Position numbers and translations under genes: made by a program. From NCBI RefSeq assembly GCF_000154445.1, contig NZ_DS499563.1: a DNA stretch of 64,000 bases. One strand, written 5' to 3'. Each line of letters begins with the position of its first letter. Positions within the stretch are counted from its first letter, which is position 1. Below the pieces are notes generated by a model. The model saw only the letters and a list, made by a program, of their open reading frames with translations, was not told the DNA's origin and made no database searches. The stretch comes from Intestinibacter bartlettii. Its GTDB lineage: Bacteria; Bacillota; Clostridia; Peptostreptococcales; Peptostreptococcaceae. Below are positions 44,655 through 54,146 of this stretch, piece after piece.

Positions 44655-45850
44655 TTATCGTCACCCTCTTCTTCAACTATCTGTAAAAATAAATCCAATA
44701 GTTCACCCTTAGGCTCTACTTTGTTTCTAAATTTATAATATTCAACGAATAATTCTTTCATTGTTTTTTCCCTCATATCAACATGTTCATATTCATAGCT
44801 TTGATTTATTATCGGTTTTATTTCTATAATATCTTTTAATAAAGATTTCATAGTTTTAATATTTTTTTGATTTATTACTTCATCTGTTACTATTTCAAAA
44901 TAAGACCATATATTTTTATCTTTGTTTTCTTCGCATATATTTATAGCTTCTTCTATACCTTTACATTTAAAAACTTCTATTGGCTTGTAGTTTTTGAAAT
45001 AAATATCTTCTATTATTGCATCTTGTCCTGGGTGTACTTCTACAATCTTAGCCCCTTTTGAGTATACTCTCTCGCTTTTACTATATTGAATTGGAGAACC
45101 AGAGTAATACGCATTTAATCTCTCTGATGCCTTTTGTGGTTTATGTAGATGACCTAATGCTGTATATTGAGAATTCTGTGGTAAATCTGACTTTTGTACA
45201 AGGAGACTTCCTCCTAATTCAATCGGTCTTTCTGACTCTGTTGATTCACCTCCAACTACAAAAATATGGCTTACCGCTATATTTATGCTGTCTTCTTCAA
45301 AATTCTCTTCTAATTTTCTAAATAAGTCTCCTACTTTTTTGCTGTATGATATTTGTTGCTCTCTTTCTGTATCACCTTTTATAACTTCATTTAGTCTTTT
45401 TTCACTTGGATATGGAAGTGTGATTAATGTTACTTTTTCTCCATTTATATTTAATTTTGTGCACCCTTCTAAAGCTTGAATTATCTCAAATCCTTTGTAT
45501 TTTGCCTCAGTTGTTTTACTTAGGGGATATCCAAATACCAATATCCCCATTTCTTCTGCTAAAGGTGTAATAGCTGATAATCTTTCTGGATTATCATGGT
45601 TTCCTGAAATTATAACTACGCATCTATTTCCGTCGTCTGCTAATCTGCATATAGTTTTATAAAATAACTTTTCGGCAGCAGCTGGAGGATTTGATGTATC
45701 GTAAATATCTCCAGCTATTATAACCATATCTATATCATTTTGTTCTACTATATCCACAAAATCATTTAAAAACATCTCTTGTTCTTCTAATCTACTATTT
45801 CCCTCTAAAGTTTTTCCCAAGTGCCAATCTGATGTATGAATAAATTTCAT
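44651..45850 (-). CDS. sbcD: Exonuclease subunit SbcD
   Basis: 399-residue Mre11-type nuclease: TSDWHLGK, IIAGDIYD, VIISGNHDN, VSHIFVVGG and ALGHLHKPQ metal motifs, followed by a C-terminal SbcC-binding region. GGAGAG precedes the ATG. It begins 36 bases after the addA stop. Confidence 0.96.
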   Translation of the reverse strand: MKFIHTSDWHLGKTLEGNSRLEEQEMFLNDFVDIVEQNDIDMVIIAGDIYDTSNPPAAAEKLFYKTICRLADDGNRCVVIISGNHDNPERLSAITPLAEEMGILVFGYPLSKTTEAKYKGFEIIQALEGCTKLNINGEKVTLITLPYPSEKRLNEVIKGDTEREQQISYSKKVGDLFRKLEENFEEDSINIAVSHIFVVGGESTESERPIELGGSLLVQKSDLPQNSQYTALGHLHKPQKASERLNAYYSGSPIQYSKSERVYSKGAKIVEVHPGQDAIIEDIYFKNYKPIEVFKCKGIEEAINICEENKDKNIWSYFEIVTDEVINQKNIKTMKSLLKDIIEIKPIINQSYEYEHVDMREKTMKELFVEYYKFRNKVEPKGELLDLFLQIVEEEGDDN

Positions 45851-45886
45851 CTTTTATTGATCTCTCCTTTTAATACCTATAATTAT

Positions 45887-48800
45887 TTAATCAACTTTTA
45901 CTTGTTCATCTATACCAAATAAATACAAATACTTTTCTTTTACCTTTTTACCCGTCAATTTAGAAAGAACATCTGCATAAATTTCTATTTGTTTTTTATA
46001 TTTATGTATTATTTCTTTTTTATTATTTTTGTCTACAAAGTCTGTCTTATAATCTAATATAACTAGTCCATCATCTTCTTCAAAGTATAAATCTATAACA
46101 CCCCTAAGCATAACTGATTCATTTTCGTATGTTTCTCTATTATTTTTAAATATTTCATCATTTAGATATATATCGTTCATTTTTATTTGAGTATATATCT
46201 TTTGTTCTCTTTTTACAAATTTTGATGATAACATTCTCTTAGCTATCGGGCTTTTGAAAAATCTCATTATTTTTCTTGGTGATAAAACTTGAGATTCTTT
46301 TTCTGTTATAATTCTTCTTTTTACTAAATCTTGAATCTGTGCTTTTATTTCACTTTCTGTATTTACCTTTTCAAAGTCTAAAACTTCCATTATTAAATGG
46401 ACTATAGTACCTCTTCTTGCACCTGTTATTTTTTCTGATTTTTGTGATTCACTTAAGAATTTTGGCTTTTTAAGTGTAGTTTTATGTTTGTATAAGCCAA
46501 GAGAGTCTTCTTGTTCTTCATACTCTTCTTGTCTTTTCTTTATCTCTGTTACAGATATACTAGCAGCCTTTTTCACAACTCCTAAATAAGGATATTCGAA
46601 GTTTAGTTTTTTCTCTATTTGCTCGTAGTATTCTGTATCATGCTGTGATAAATCCATAGTATTTAGAACTTCTCTTATTCCTTCTTTTTCGTGTTTTTCA
46701 AAATCTATATCATCTCTACTCCAAGTTTTTACAGACCATTTTGATTCATCTTCCATACTTATAGATGTAGATAGATTATAAGTTTCTCTAATATCTTCTA
46801 AATCTTTATGTTTTATAATTGCTGGCATCATCCAGTCCATATAGTTTTTGCCGTTTAATATATCGTATTTTGAAACCATCTTTTCAGTTGATATATTTGA
46901 TGACCATTTATGCATATTTTGTTCTATATCCTTTATAGATGATGTTATTATTAATTTTTCTTTTGCCCTTGTAAGAGCAACATATAATATCCTCATCTCT
47001 TCTGATATATTTTCTATATTTATTTTGCATTTTAAGGCTTCTTTTGCAATACTTGGATAAGAGATTCTTCTTTCAAAGTCCACAATTTGAGGCCCATATC
47101 CAAGTTCATGATGATATAATACATCTTTTCTAAAGTCCATTGTATTAAAGTTTCTTCCCATTCCAGAACAGATAACTATTGGGAATTCAAGCCCTTTACT
47201 TTTGTGTATACTCATTATTCTGACTACGTTGGCATTTTCACCTAAAGTTTTTGCGCTTCCCATATCAGAATTTGATTTTTTTAATTTACTTATAAAGTTT
47301 ATAAAGTTAAAAATTCCTTTAAAGCTTGTCTCTTCAAATTGTTTTGCTCTTTCAAATAGTATTCTTAAATTTGCTTGTCTTTGGCTTCCACCTGGCAATG
47401 CTCCACAATATGCATAATATCCACTATTTGTATATATATACCATAAGAATTCATCAGTGCTCATATACATAGATTTTTCTTGAAGTTCTTTCAAATCATC
47501 TAAAAATCTTCTTACTTTTAATTCAAGTTCACTCTTTTGAGATTCTTCATCTCCTTCAATATTTGAGTTTATTTCATAAATTAAATCGTCTTCTACATTT
47601 TCATTTATATACGATTCATATATAACTTCATCATTGTATATAAATTCTTCATTTTCATATTCAAAATCTTCATAATTGATATTTTGATAATAATCATCCA
47701 TATCAGCATCCACATAGCTATTTTCTTCATTTATATTTACATCTATTATTTCATTACCTATATCGTCACTTATTTCATCTTCAGCTATATCTTGTTCTTC
47801 TTCATTACTTAAATCTATTTTTTCACCAACAAACATCCTCATAGCTTCATAGAAACTAACTTTTTTATCTGTAATTCTTATATCGATAAAATCTTCTGGT
47901 GTAAATCCATATATAGGTGAACGTAATATCGCAATTAGTGGAATATCTTGCATTGGGTTGTCGATTACTTTTAAGAATGACATTATAACTTGTATTTCCA
48001 TTGTTTCAAAGTAACCTTGTCCCATATCTGCATATGTTGGTATATCCATATTTATTAATTCTTCGGCGAAAACTGGCGCCCATGCTGATGTCGCTCTAAG
48101 TAGTATTACTATATCTTTATATTCTACGTTTCTGTAAGTTTCTAGCTTTTTATCAAATACCTGCATTATCTCGCAATTTTCATTAGGTCTCATAATATCT
48201 CTTATTATTTTCCCAACCATTCTAGCTTCAATTTGACTTGCATCTAAATCTTCGCCTTCTTCCTCTTCTTCGTCTGGATCTTCAACTTCAGGTACTTTTT
48301 TCTCCATTAAGTGTATTTCAGTAGCCCCACCTAGTATTATTTTTTCATCTTCTACTTCTTCAAAATTTGCTCCTAAATTTAGTTTTTCTTCTTCGTTATA
48401 ATCTATTTCACCTAAATTTTTGCTCATTATATGTTCAAAAATATAGTTAACACTGTCAACTACTTCTTTTCTACTTCTGAAGTTTTTATAAAGCATTATT
48501 TTTTTATATTTGCTAGATAAATCAGTATCATAAGTAGCATATTTTTGGAGGAATATCTCTGGTTTTGCTTGTCTAAATCTATATATACTTTGCTTTACGT
48601 CACCAACCATAAATCTATTTGGTTCTTTTTGTTTTGCAATAGTTGATAGTATAACCTCTTGAACTTGGTTACTATCTTGATATTCATCTATAAATATTTC
48701 ATAGAATTTTTCTCTGTATTCAAGTGCTATATCTGAAGGAATATTTTTGCCTTCTTCGTCAAATACAAAGTCTCCATTTTCATCCGTTTCAGTCAGAATT

Positions 48801-49936
48801 TGTAGCGCAAAATGTTCTATATCGTTAAAGTCGATAATACCTTTGTCACGCTTTTTCTGGCTGTATATCTGTTCAAACATAAGAACCACATCAGATAGAG
48901 ATTTAACTATTGGATATAAGAATTTTATTTCGTCTTTTAAGTCATCATAATTTTTATTAAATACAGATGTCTTTATCTTTTCAATAGATTTTTTTGCATT
49001 GTCCCTTATCTTCTTCGCTTTATCTTTTTCTTCTTTTATATAAGATGGCGCATCTTTTGGTATTCTTTTAACTCCTTTTGCATAGTTTTCAAAAGTCATA
49101 GATGATATTTGTCTATATGCATCGCTCCATGAAGTGTCGCATGCGTATAGTATTTCTTTTATTTTTTCATATTCTATTTTTAATTTATCAGTAAAAGTTA
49201 CTAATTCGTCTATACCATATACATCTTCTATAGCTTTGCAAAGTGACTTTTCTATACCTTCCATTTGTATTTTAACCGTTTCAAGTATAGCTTTTGCCCA
49301 TTTTGATGTTGCAAAGTCGAAATCATCAGTTATATTAAAATCCTCTGCGCTTTCTTTTAACCATACTTTTGGATATGGAGATGACATAACAAAACTGTAT
49401 ATAGATAAAATTAAGTTTTGTAAGTTTGAGTCACCTCTTTTTTCAGCATAGCAATCTACTAAGTAGCAAAATTCTTCATCATTTTGCTCATAAAGAATAT
49501 CAAATGTCTCATCAATAGCTTCTAATTTCATAAGTGAACATTCTGTTTCATCACCTATTCTGAAATTAGGATCTAAATTTATTTTGTGGAAATTTGATTT
49601 TATAACTTCTAGACAAAACGAGTGAATTGTAGTTATACTCGCTTTGTTTAAAAGCACTAATTGGTCTTGAAGATGCTCGTCTTCTGGATTTTCATCTAAT
49701 TTCTTAGATATCGCATCTCCTATTCTCTCCCTCATTTCAGAGGCAGCTGCATTTGTAAATGTAACGACTAATAATTTATCTATATCGATTTTTAAATCTG
49801 AATTTAAAATCATCTGTATTATACGTTCTACAAGTACGGCAGTTTTTCCAGAACCAGCTGCAGCAGCAACTAACAAGTTCCCACCTCTACTATCGATAAC
49901 ATTTTGTTGTTCCTGTGTCCATTTTGGAGAACTCAT
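45887..49936 (-). CDS. addA: ATP-dependent helicase/nuclease subunit A
   Basis: 1349 residues, longer than usual (about 1230). UvrD-type helicase with Walker A AAAGSGKT (Lys31), FIDEYQDSN motif II, GDVKQSIYRFR motif III and ALTRAKEKL motif VI. The C-terminal RecB-like nuclease has GVIDLYFEEDDG and LDYKTDFV, both active-site Asps and Lys present. About 90 strongly acidic residues (about 707-797) interrupt the helicase core, which is unusual. Overlaps addB by 1 base. AddAB resects double-strand breaks up to a Chi site. Confidence 0.96.
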   Translation of the reverse strand: MSSPKWTQEQQNVIDSRGGNLLVAAAAGSGKTAVLVERIIQMILNSDLKIDIDKLLVVTFTNAAASEMRERIGDAISKKLDENPEDEHLQDQLVLLNKASITTIHSFCLEVIKSNFHKINLDPNFRIGDETECSLMKLEAIDETFDILYEQNDEEFCYLVDCYAEKRGDSNLQNLILSIYSFVMSSPYPKVWLKESAEDFNITDDFDFATSKWAKAILETVKIQMEGIEKSLCKAIEDVYGIDELVTFTDKLKIEYEKIKEILYACDTSWSDAYRQISSMTFENYAKGVKRIPKDAPSYIKEEKDKAKKIRDNAKKSIEKIKTSVFNKNYDDLKDEIKFLYPIVKSLSDVVLMFEQIYSQKKRDKGIIDFNDIEHFALQILTETDENGDFVFDEEGKNIPSDIALEYREKFYEIFIDEYQDSNQVQEVILSTIAKQKEPNRFMVGDVKQSIYRFRQAKPEIFLQKYATYDTDLSSKYKKIMLYKNFRSRKEVVDSVNYIFEHIMSKNLGEIDYNEEEKLNLGANFEEVEDEKIILGGATEIHLMEKKVPEVEDPDEEEEEGEDLDASQIEARMVGKIIRDIMRPNENCEIMQVFDKKLETYRNVEYKDIVILLRATSAWAPVFAEELINMDIPTYADMGQGYFETMEIQVIMSFLKVIDNPMQDIPLIAILRSPIYGFTPEDFIDIRITDKKVSFYEAMRMFVGEKIDLSNEEEQDIAEDEISDDIGNEIIDVNINEENSYVDADMDDYYQNINYEDFEYENEEFIYNDEVIYESYINENVEDDLIYEINSNIEGDEESQKSELELKVRRFLDDLKELQEKSMYMSTDEFLWYIYTNSGYYAYCGALPGGSQRQANLRILFERAKQFEETSFKGIFNFINFISKLKKSNSDMGSAKTLGENANVVRIMSIHKSKGLEFPIVICSGMGRNFNTMDFRKDVLYHHELGYGPQIVDFERRISYPSIAKEALKCKINIENISEEMRILYVALTRAKEKLIITSSIKDIEQNMHKWSSNISTEKMVSKYDILNGKNYMDWMMPAIIKHKDLEDIRETYNLSTSISMEDESKWSVKTWSRDDIDFEKHEKEGIREVLNTMDLSQHDTEYYEQIEKKLNFEYPYLGVVKKAASISVTEIKKRQEEYEEQEDSLGLYKHKTTLKKPKFLSESQKSEKITGARRGTIVHLIMEVLDFEKVNTESEIKAQIQDLVKRRIITEKESQVLSPRKIMRFFKSPIAKRMLSSKFVKREQKIYTQIKMNDIYLNDEIFKNNRETYENESVMLRGVIDLYFEEDDGLVILDYKTDFVDKNNKKEIIHKYKKQIEIYADVLSKLTGKKVKEKYLYLFGIDEQVKVD

Positions 49937-52900
49937 TATTCCACCTCCTCAGCCATCATACGAATAATTTCTTCGTTCTTTTTATCTTTTATAATGTTAT
50001 AGTTATTGTCTTTTAATGTTGAGTCAAATTGACATATCGCGTTATATATACAGAAATCACATGAAGTTCTATCTTTGTGTTTATTAGGATTTATACTTAT
50101 ATCTCCACCTAACATACCTTCACATAATTCTTTTATCTCATGTTTAACATATTTTCTAAGAACCTCAAATTCTTGATATGTTACACTATTTGTGCTCTTT
50201 GATAAACTTCCGTCTTTGTTTAAAGCTGCTGGCACTATTAATGATGATTTTACATCTTCTTCGTATAATGATTTATCCATCTTTTTGATTATATGAGTGT
50301 CTTTTACAAGCAACCCTTTCATCTTAGATTGTTTTAATATTTCTTCGTCTATTTGCTCTTCTTCTTTATTTTCATTGAATTTTGCAATTGGGTTATCAAT
50401 TTTACAATATAAAATAGCAGCTGGATAAATACTATTTCCCTTTTTCATTGCACTTTCAAGTATTGCATCTAGATAAACCAACAATTGAAGTTGTAATCCA
50501 TAATAAACTTCTGTAAGATTTATATTTTTATCTGATGATTTATAGTCGATTATTCTTATATATCTATCGTCATTTTCATCAAATTCATCTATTCTATCTA
50601 TTTGGCCGATTAGATTAATCTGTGTTCCGTCTTCTAAGACTATTCTTATCGGTGGATATTTTCCAGTTTGTCCAAAGTTAACTTCGTAATCTATAGGTTC
50701 GAATTCACCAGATTTGATTTGTATAGCGATTATATTTATAGCCGCCATAAGCATCTTTTTAAGTCTGTAAGATAGATATTTATATCTTGGTGAACTATTT
50801 AATATAAATCCTGGTATTTGTGAAATCATAGCGTCTACAATAGATACAACTTTCTTTTCTATATAAGCATCGTTAATCTGACTCCAGTGAAGTCCATCTT
50901 TTTCAAGTGATTTTGAGAATTCGTACATTATATTGTGTATAAATGTTCCCAAATCTGGTGCTGCAAATGTGTATTCTTTTCTCTCTTGTGCCTTAAGTCC
51001 ATATTGAATAAAGTAAGCAAATGGACAAGATGAGTATTTTTCCAATCTAGATACACTTAGATTGTGAGTTTCATAAAGTTGATTTATCTTTTCTTCAGAT
51101 ACTTTATGAACCATATTTGTGTAAGTAAGTCCTGAAATTATCTTAGTTGTAATTTCTTTATATTTTTTATCATTTGCGAAATATCTGTATACATCTAACC
51201 ATAAATTTTCTATTTCTTCACCATTATCAAATGATTTTATTTTATTTACCATCTTATTAAATGTTGGAGATTTAACTGTAATATCGTCCATCATCTCTTC
51301 TTCTGTCTCTCTTTTATTTTCTAATAGATAGCTTTCAACTTCTAATTTTGGGAATATCTTTTTAAGCCTAGATATTATTATCGAAGGTCTTAAACTTCTT
51401 CCCTCTGAATCTGCAACTGGATATGTCAGTATTAGATTTTCAGAAGTCGATATAAGTGCTTTATATACTAAAAACTGTTCTTCAAAAGTTTTAGTCTTAC
51501 TATCTATATCTACTTCAATTCCTCTATCCATAAGGGTATTTCTATCTTTGTCTGTTAATATTCCTTTTTCTTTTGAAATCAGAGGAAATATACCATCTGT
51601 AACCCCTATTAAATAAAGATATTTTGTGTTTGGGTTCTTCATCCTATCAACACTACTTACTAAAACTTGATCTACACTTGGTGGAACAAGTCCAAGTTCA
51701 TATTCTTCAAATCCAAGGCTTATGATTTTGATAAATCTATCCATAGATACAACATCATCGCCCATTATCTCGACAATTTGGTCTAATATATCGATAACTA
51801 TATCCCAAACTTGAGAATATTGGCTCGCTATTTCTAATTCACCTTTTTCTTTAAAACCTTCTACTAAATCGTAAATCGTTTCTTCCATATTTATATCTAC
51901 TAAAAATTCATAGATATTTTTACATATTTCTCTGCAGCTCTTTTTACCTTTTAATTTGTTTTGAAGCTTAATAACAGGACCTAGAACTCTATTTTTTATT
52001 TCGTTTATCTTATTTATAGTTTCAGCTTCTTCTTCACTCATCTCAGAGTTGTAATTATTTATTGCTCTATATTCCCATTTTTCCTCAAGCCACTTCTTAC
52101 CTTTTATTCCGTTTAATATAACGTAATTTTCGATTAAGCTGACTTCATCTACACTTAAACCTATTAGCCCACTTTTCAAATATCTAAACATAACTTCATA
52201 AGAGTATCGTTTATTTTTTATTTCAAGTGCTGAAGTTATTAAAACTATTATCGGATTTGACTTTACATCTCTCTTTTTATCGATAAAGTTAGGTATTTCA
52301 TATTCGTTAAATATTGAGTGTACTAAAAAGTCATATCTATTTAAATCTCTAGTCGCTACTGTTATATCTTTGTATCTTATATTATTATCGCGAACTAGGT
52401 TTACTATTTCTTTTGCTATATGTTCAACTTCTTCGTATAAATTGTTGAACTCCTTTATTTTTATATAGTTTACTTCTTCTTCATAATCATGATATGGGTA
52501 TGCATGGTAGTATCTCTCTAAATGTAGAAGTTCTTTGTTATTTTCAAATCGCTTTATCTTTCCTCTATTTAAATCTACATATGGATTTATTTTTACGCCG
52601 TTATCCATAGCTAATTTTCTAAGTTTTTCATATGTATATTTAGTTCTTGAAAAAGGATCATTCTTTCTATAATTTAAGTAGTTTACGTTATCCACAGTTA
52701 ATGCAATCGTCACTTCTTTTGCCTTTTTTAAAAGTTTTGCTAAAATAGAATACTGTTTTGGTGTAAACCCTGTAAACTCATCTATATAAACATAACATCC
52801 ATCAAAATAACTTGTGTTTTCTAGTTTCACAGCCAATGAACCGAGCATATCTTGTGAATCCACATAGTTTTCATGTAATTCATTTTCAAAAGCCTCATAT

Positions 52901-53391
52901 ATCCTGCTAACATCTTTTAATTTTAATCTGAGTGTTTCATTTTCTATATCTTCAGATATATATTCAAGCATATCGTAATTTACGTTATATTGTTTTAACT
53001 CGCTTATCATCTCACTTACTGAACCTACAAATCCAGTTTGTGATGCTGCTTTTGAAAACACGTTTAACTCATCTGTAACTTTTTCTATGGCTTTATAAGT
53101 TATCATAGCTTTCCCACTTGAATTTATATTAACGTCTGTTAAACCACCTGTTTTTGTAAACACAAGTGCACTCATAGTATTAAAACTAAGTACTCTTGTT
53201 CTCATATATTTATCTTTTTCTTTTCCTAAATAAAGAGAACTTACTCTTTTTTCCATCTCAAAGGAATATTGTTCTGGAACTAATAGTATAACTGGTGATG
53301 TTTCGTTGTCTTGAACTCTTGTTTTTATTTCATTTAGCAGGTATGTACTCTTTCCGCTTCCCCCTCTTCCAAATACAAATCTAAGTCCCAT
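49936..53391 (-). CDS. addB: ATP-dependent nuclease subunit B
   Basis: 1151 residues. The N-terminal helicase-like fold has a Walker A (GRGGSGKST, Lys14), a degenerate motif II (IDEFTGF), and the C-terminal nuclease domain (GQIDRIDE, then IIDYKSSDK). Four Fe-S cysteines fit the family: SSCPFAYFI and the late CDFC...C. It anchors the 5' strand nuclease of AddAB. Overlaps the upstream nuclease gene by one base. Confidence 0.95.
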   Translation of the reverse strand: MGLRFVFGRGGSGKSTYLLNEIKTRVQDNETSPVILLVPEQYSFEMEKRVSSLYLGKEKDKYMRTRVLSFNTMSALVFTKTGGLTDVNINSSGKAMITYKAIEKVTDELNVFSKAASQTGFVGSVSEMISELKQYNVNYDMLEYISEDIENETLRLKLKDVSRIYEAFENELHENYVDSQDMLGSLAVKLENTSYFDGCYVYIDEFTGFTPKQYSILAKLLKKAKEVTIALTVDNVNYLNYRKNDPFSRTKYTYEKLRKLAMDNGVKINPYVDLNRGKIKRFENNKELLHLERYYHAYPYHDYEEEVNYIKIKEFNNLYEEVEHIAKEIVNLVRDNNIRYKDITVATRDLNRYDFLVHSIFNEYEIPNFIDKKRDVKSNPIIVLITSALEIKNKRYSYEVMFRYLKSGLIGLSVDEVSLIENYVILNGIKGKKWLEEKWEYRAINNYNSEMSEEEAETINKINEIKNRVLGPVIKLQNKLKGKKSCREICKNIYEFLVDINMEETIYDLVEGFKEKGELEIASQYSQVWDIVIDILDQIVEIMGDDVVSMDRFIKIISLGFEEYELGLVPPSVDQVLVSSVDRMKNPNTKYLYLIGVTDGIFPLISKEKGILTDKDRNTLMDRGIEVDIDSKTKTFEEQFLVYKALISTSENLILTYPVADSEGRSLRPSIIISRLKKIFPKLEVESYLLENKRETEEEMMDDITVKSPTFNKMVNKIKSFDNGEEIENLWLDVYRYFANDKKYKEITTKIISGLTYTNMVHKVSEEKINQLYETHNLSVSRLEKYSSCPFAYFIQYGLKAQERKEYTFAAPDLGTFIHNIMYEFSKSLEKDGLHWSQINDAYIEKKVVSIVDAMISQIPGFILNSSPRYKYLSYRLKKMLMAAINIIAIQIKSGEFEPIDYEVNFGQTGKYPPIRIVLEDGTQINLIGQIDRIDEFDENDDRYIRIIDYKSSDKNINLTEVYYGLQLQLLVYLDAILESAMKKGNSIYPAAILYCKIDNPIAKFNENKEEEQIDEEILKQSKMKGLLVKDTHIIKKMDKSLYEEDVKSSLIVPAALNKDGSLSKSTNSVTYQEFEVLRKYVKHEIKELCEGMLGGDISINPNKHKDRTSCDFCIYNAICQFDSTLKDNNYNIIKDKKNEEIIRMMAEEVE

Positions 53392-54146
53392 TAATCATCC
53401 TCCTCTTCCATTTCACTAATCATATCGTAATTTATATTTTGATTGTTACAAAGCTTATTAAACTCACAGAATTTACAGTGATTTTTATTTTTTTGTATGC
53501 GTGAGTCAAAATCTAAGTTACTTATATTTTCTATATTATTCTCTATAAAAGATTTACTTCTTAAATATTTTTCACTGCTGTATTTTACAGTTATAGGTTT
53601 ATCGTCCACTTTCAATCTAAAGTATTTCATACTTATATTTTCTATAGGTATATCCATATTATATATTTTTTGTATAACTTCTTTTGCAAGATACATATAT
53701 ACTATAGTTTGCATCCTGCTCTCTATATTTTTGTAACTTGTCTTTTGAGATTCTGTCTTCCAATCCCAAATTTCTATACTGTCTTTATCTATAATCACTA
53801 AGTCGTATTTTGCAGTTAAATAATTATTTTTTATTTTAATTCTAGCCTCATATTCTGGCAGATATATTTTTGAACTATCTATTTTTATAGTGTCTTTTAT
53901 CTTTTGCATCCATAATTGAAACTCTTCACTTATATTTTCTCCAATTGGAATATTTTTAAAATACCTTTCGCACAATAAATGAAATTCGCTACCAGATTTT
54001 AGACCTTCATAGTAATCTCTGCTTTCTATACCGTCAAATTTCCAATTTATATTGTCTATATATTTATATTTGAATTTTAGAGGGCATGATTTAAACGTAT
54101 TCAATGAATTTTGACTGTAGACAAAGTATTTTAGTTTTTGATTCAT
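53391..54146 (-). CDS. Stand-alone PD-(D/E)XK nuclease with Fe-S cysteines
   Basis: 251 residues, a RecB/Cas4-type nuclease without a helicase. Motifs: GSEFHLLCERYF (motif I His), KYDLVIIDKDSIEIWDWKT (the two Asps and Lys), and a Q-x-x-x-Y-like RMQTIVYMYL. One Cys at 21 (KSCPLKF) and a C-terminal C-x2-C-x5-C (HCKFCEFNKLC) are arranged as in AddB and Cas4 iron-sulfur clusters. It overlaps the helicase upstream and addB downstream by single bases, so it is made with them. Function inferred: nuclease partner of the trio. Confidence 0.85.
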   Translation of the reverse strand: MNQKLKYFVYSQNSLNTFKSCPLKFKYKYIDNINWKFDGIESRDYYEGLKSGSEFHLLCERYFKNIPIGENISEEFQLWMQKIKDTIKIDSSKIYLPEYEARIKIKNNYLTAKYDLVIIDKDSIEIWDWKTESQKTSYKNIESRMQTIVYMYLAKEVIQKIYNMDIPIENISMKYFRLKVDDKPITVKYSSEKYLRSKSFIENNIENISNLDFDSRIQKNKNHCKFCEFNKLCNNQNINYDMISEMEEEDD

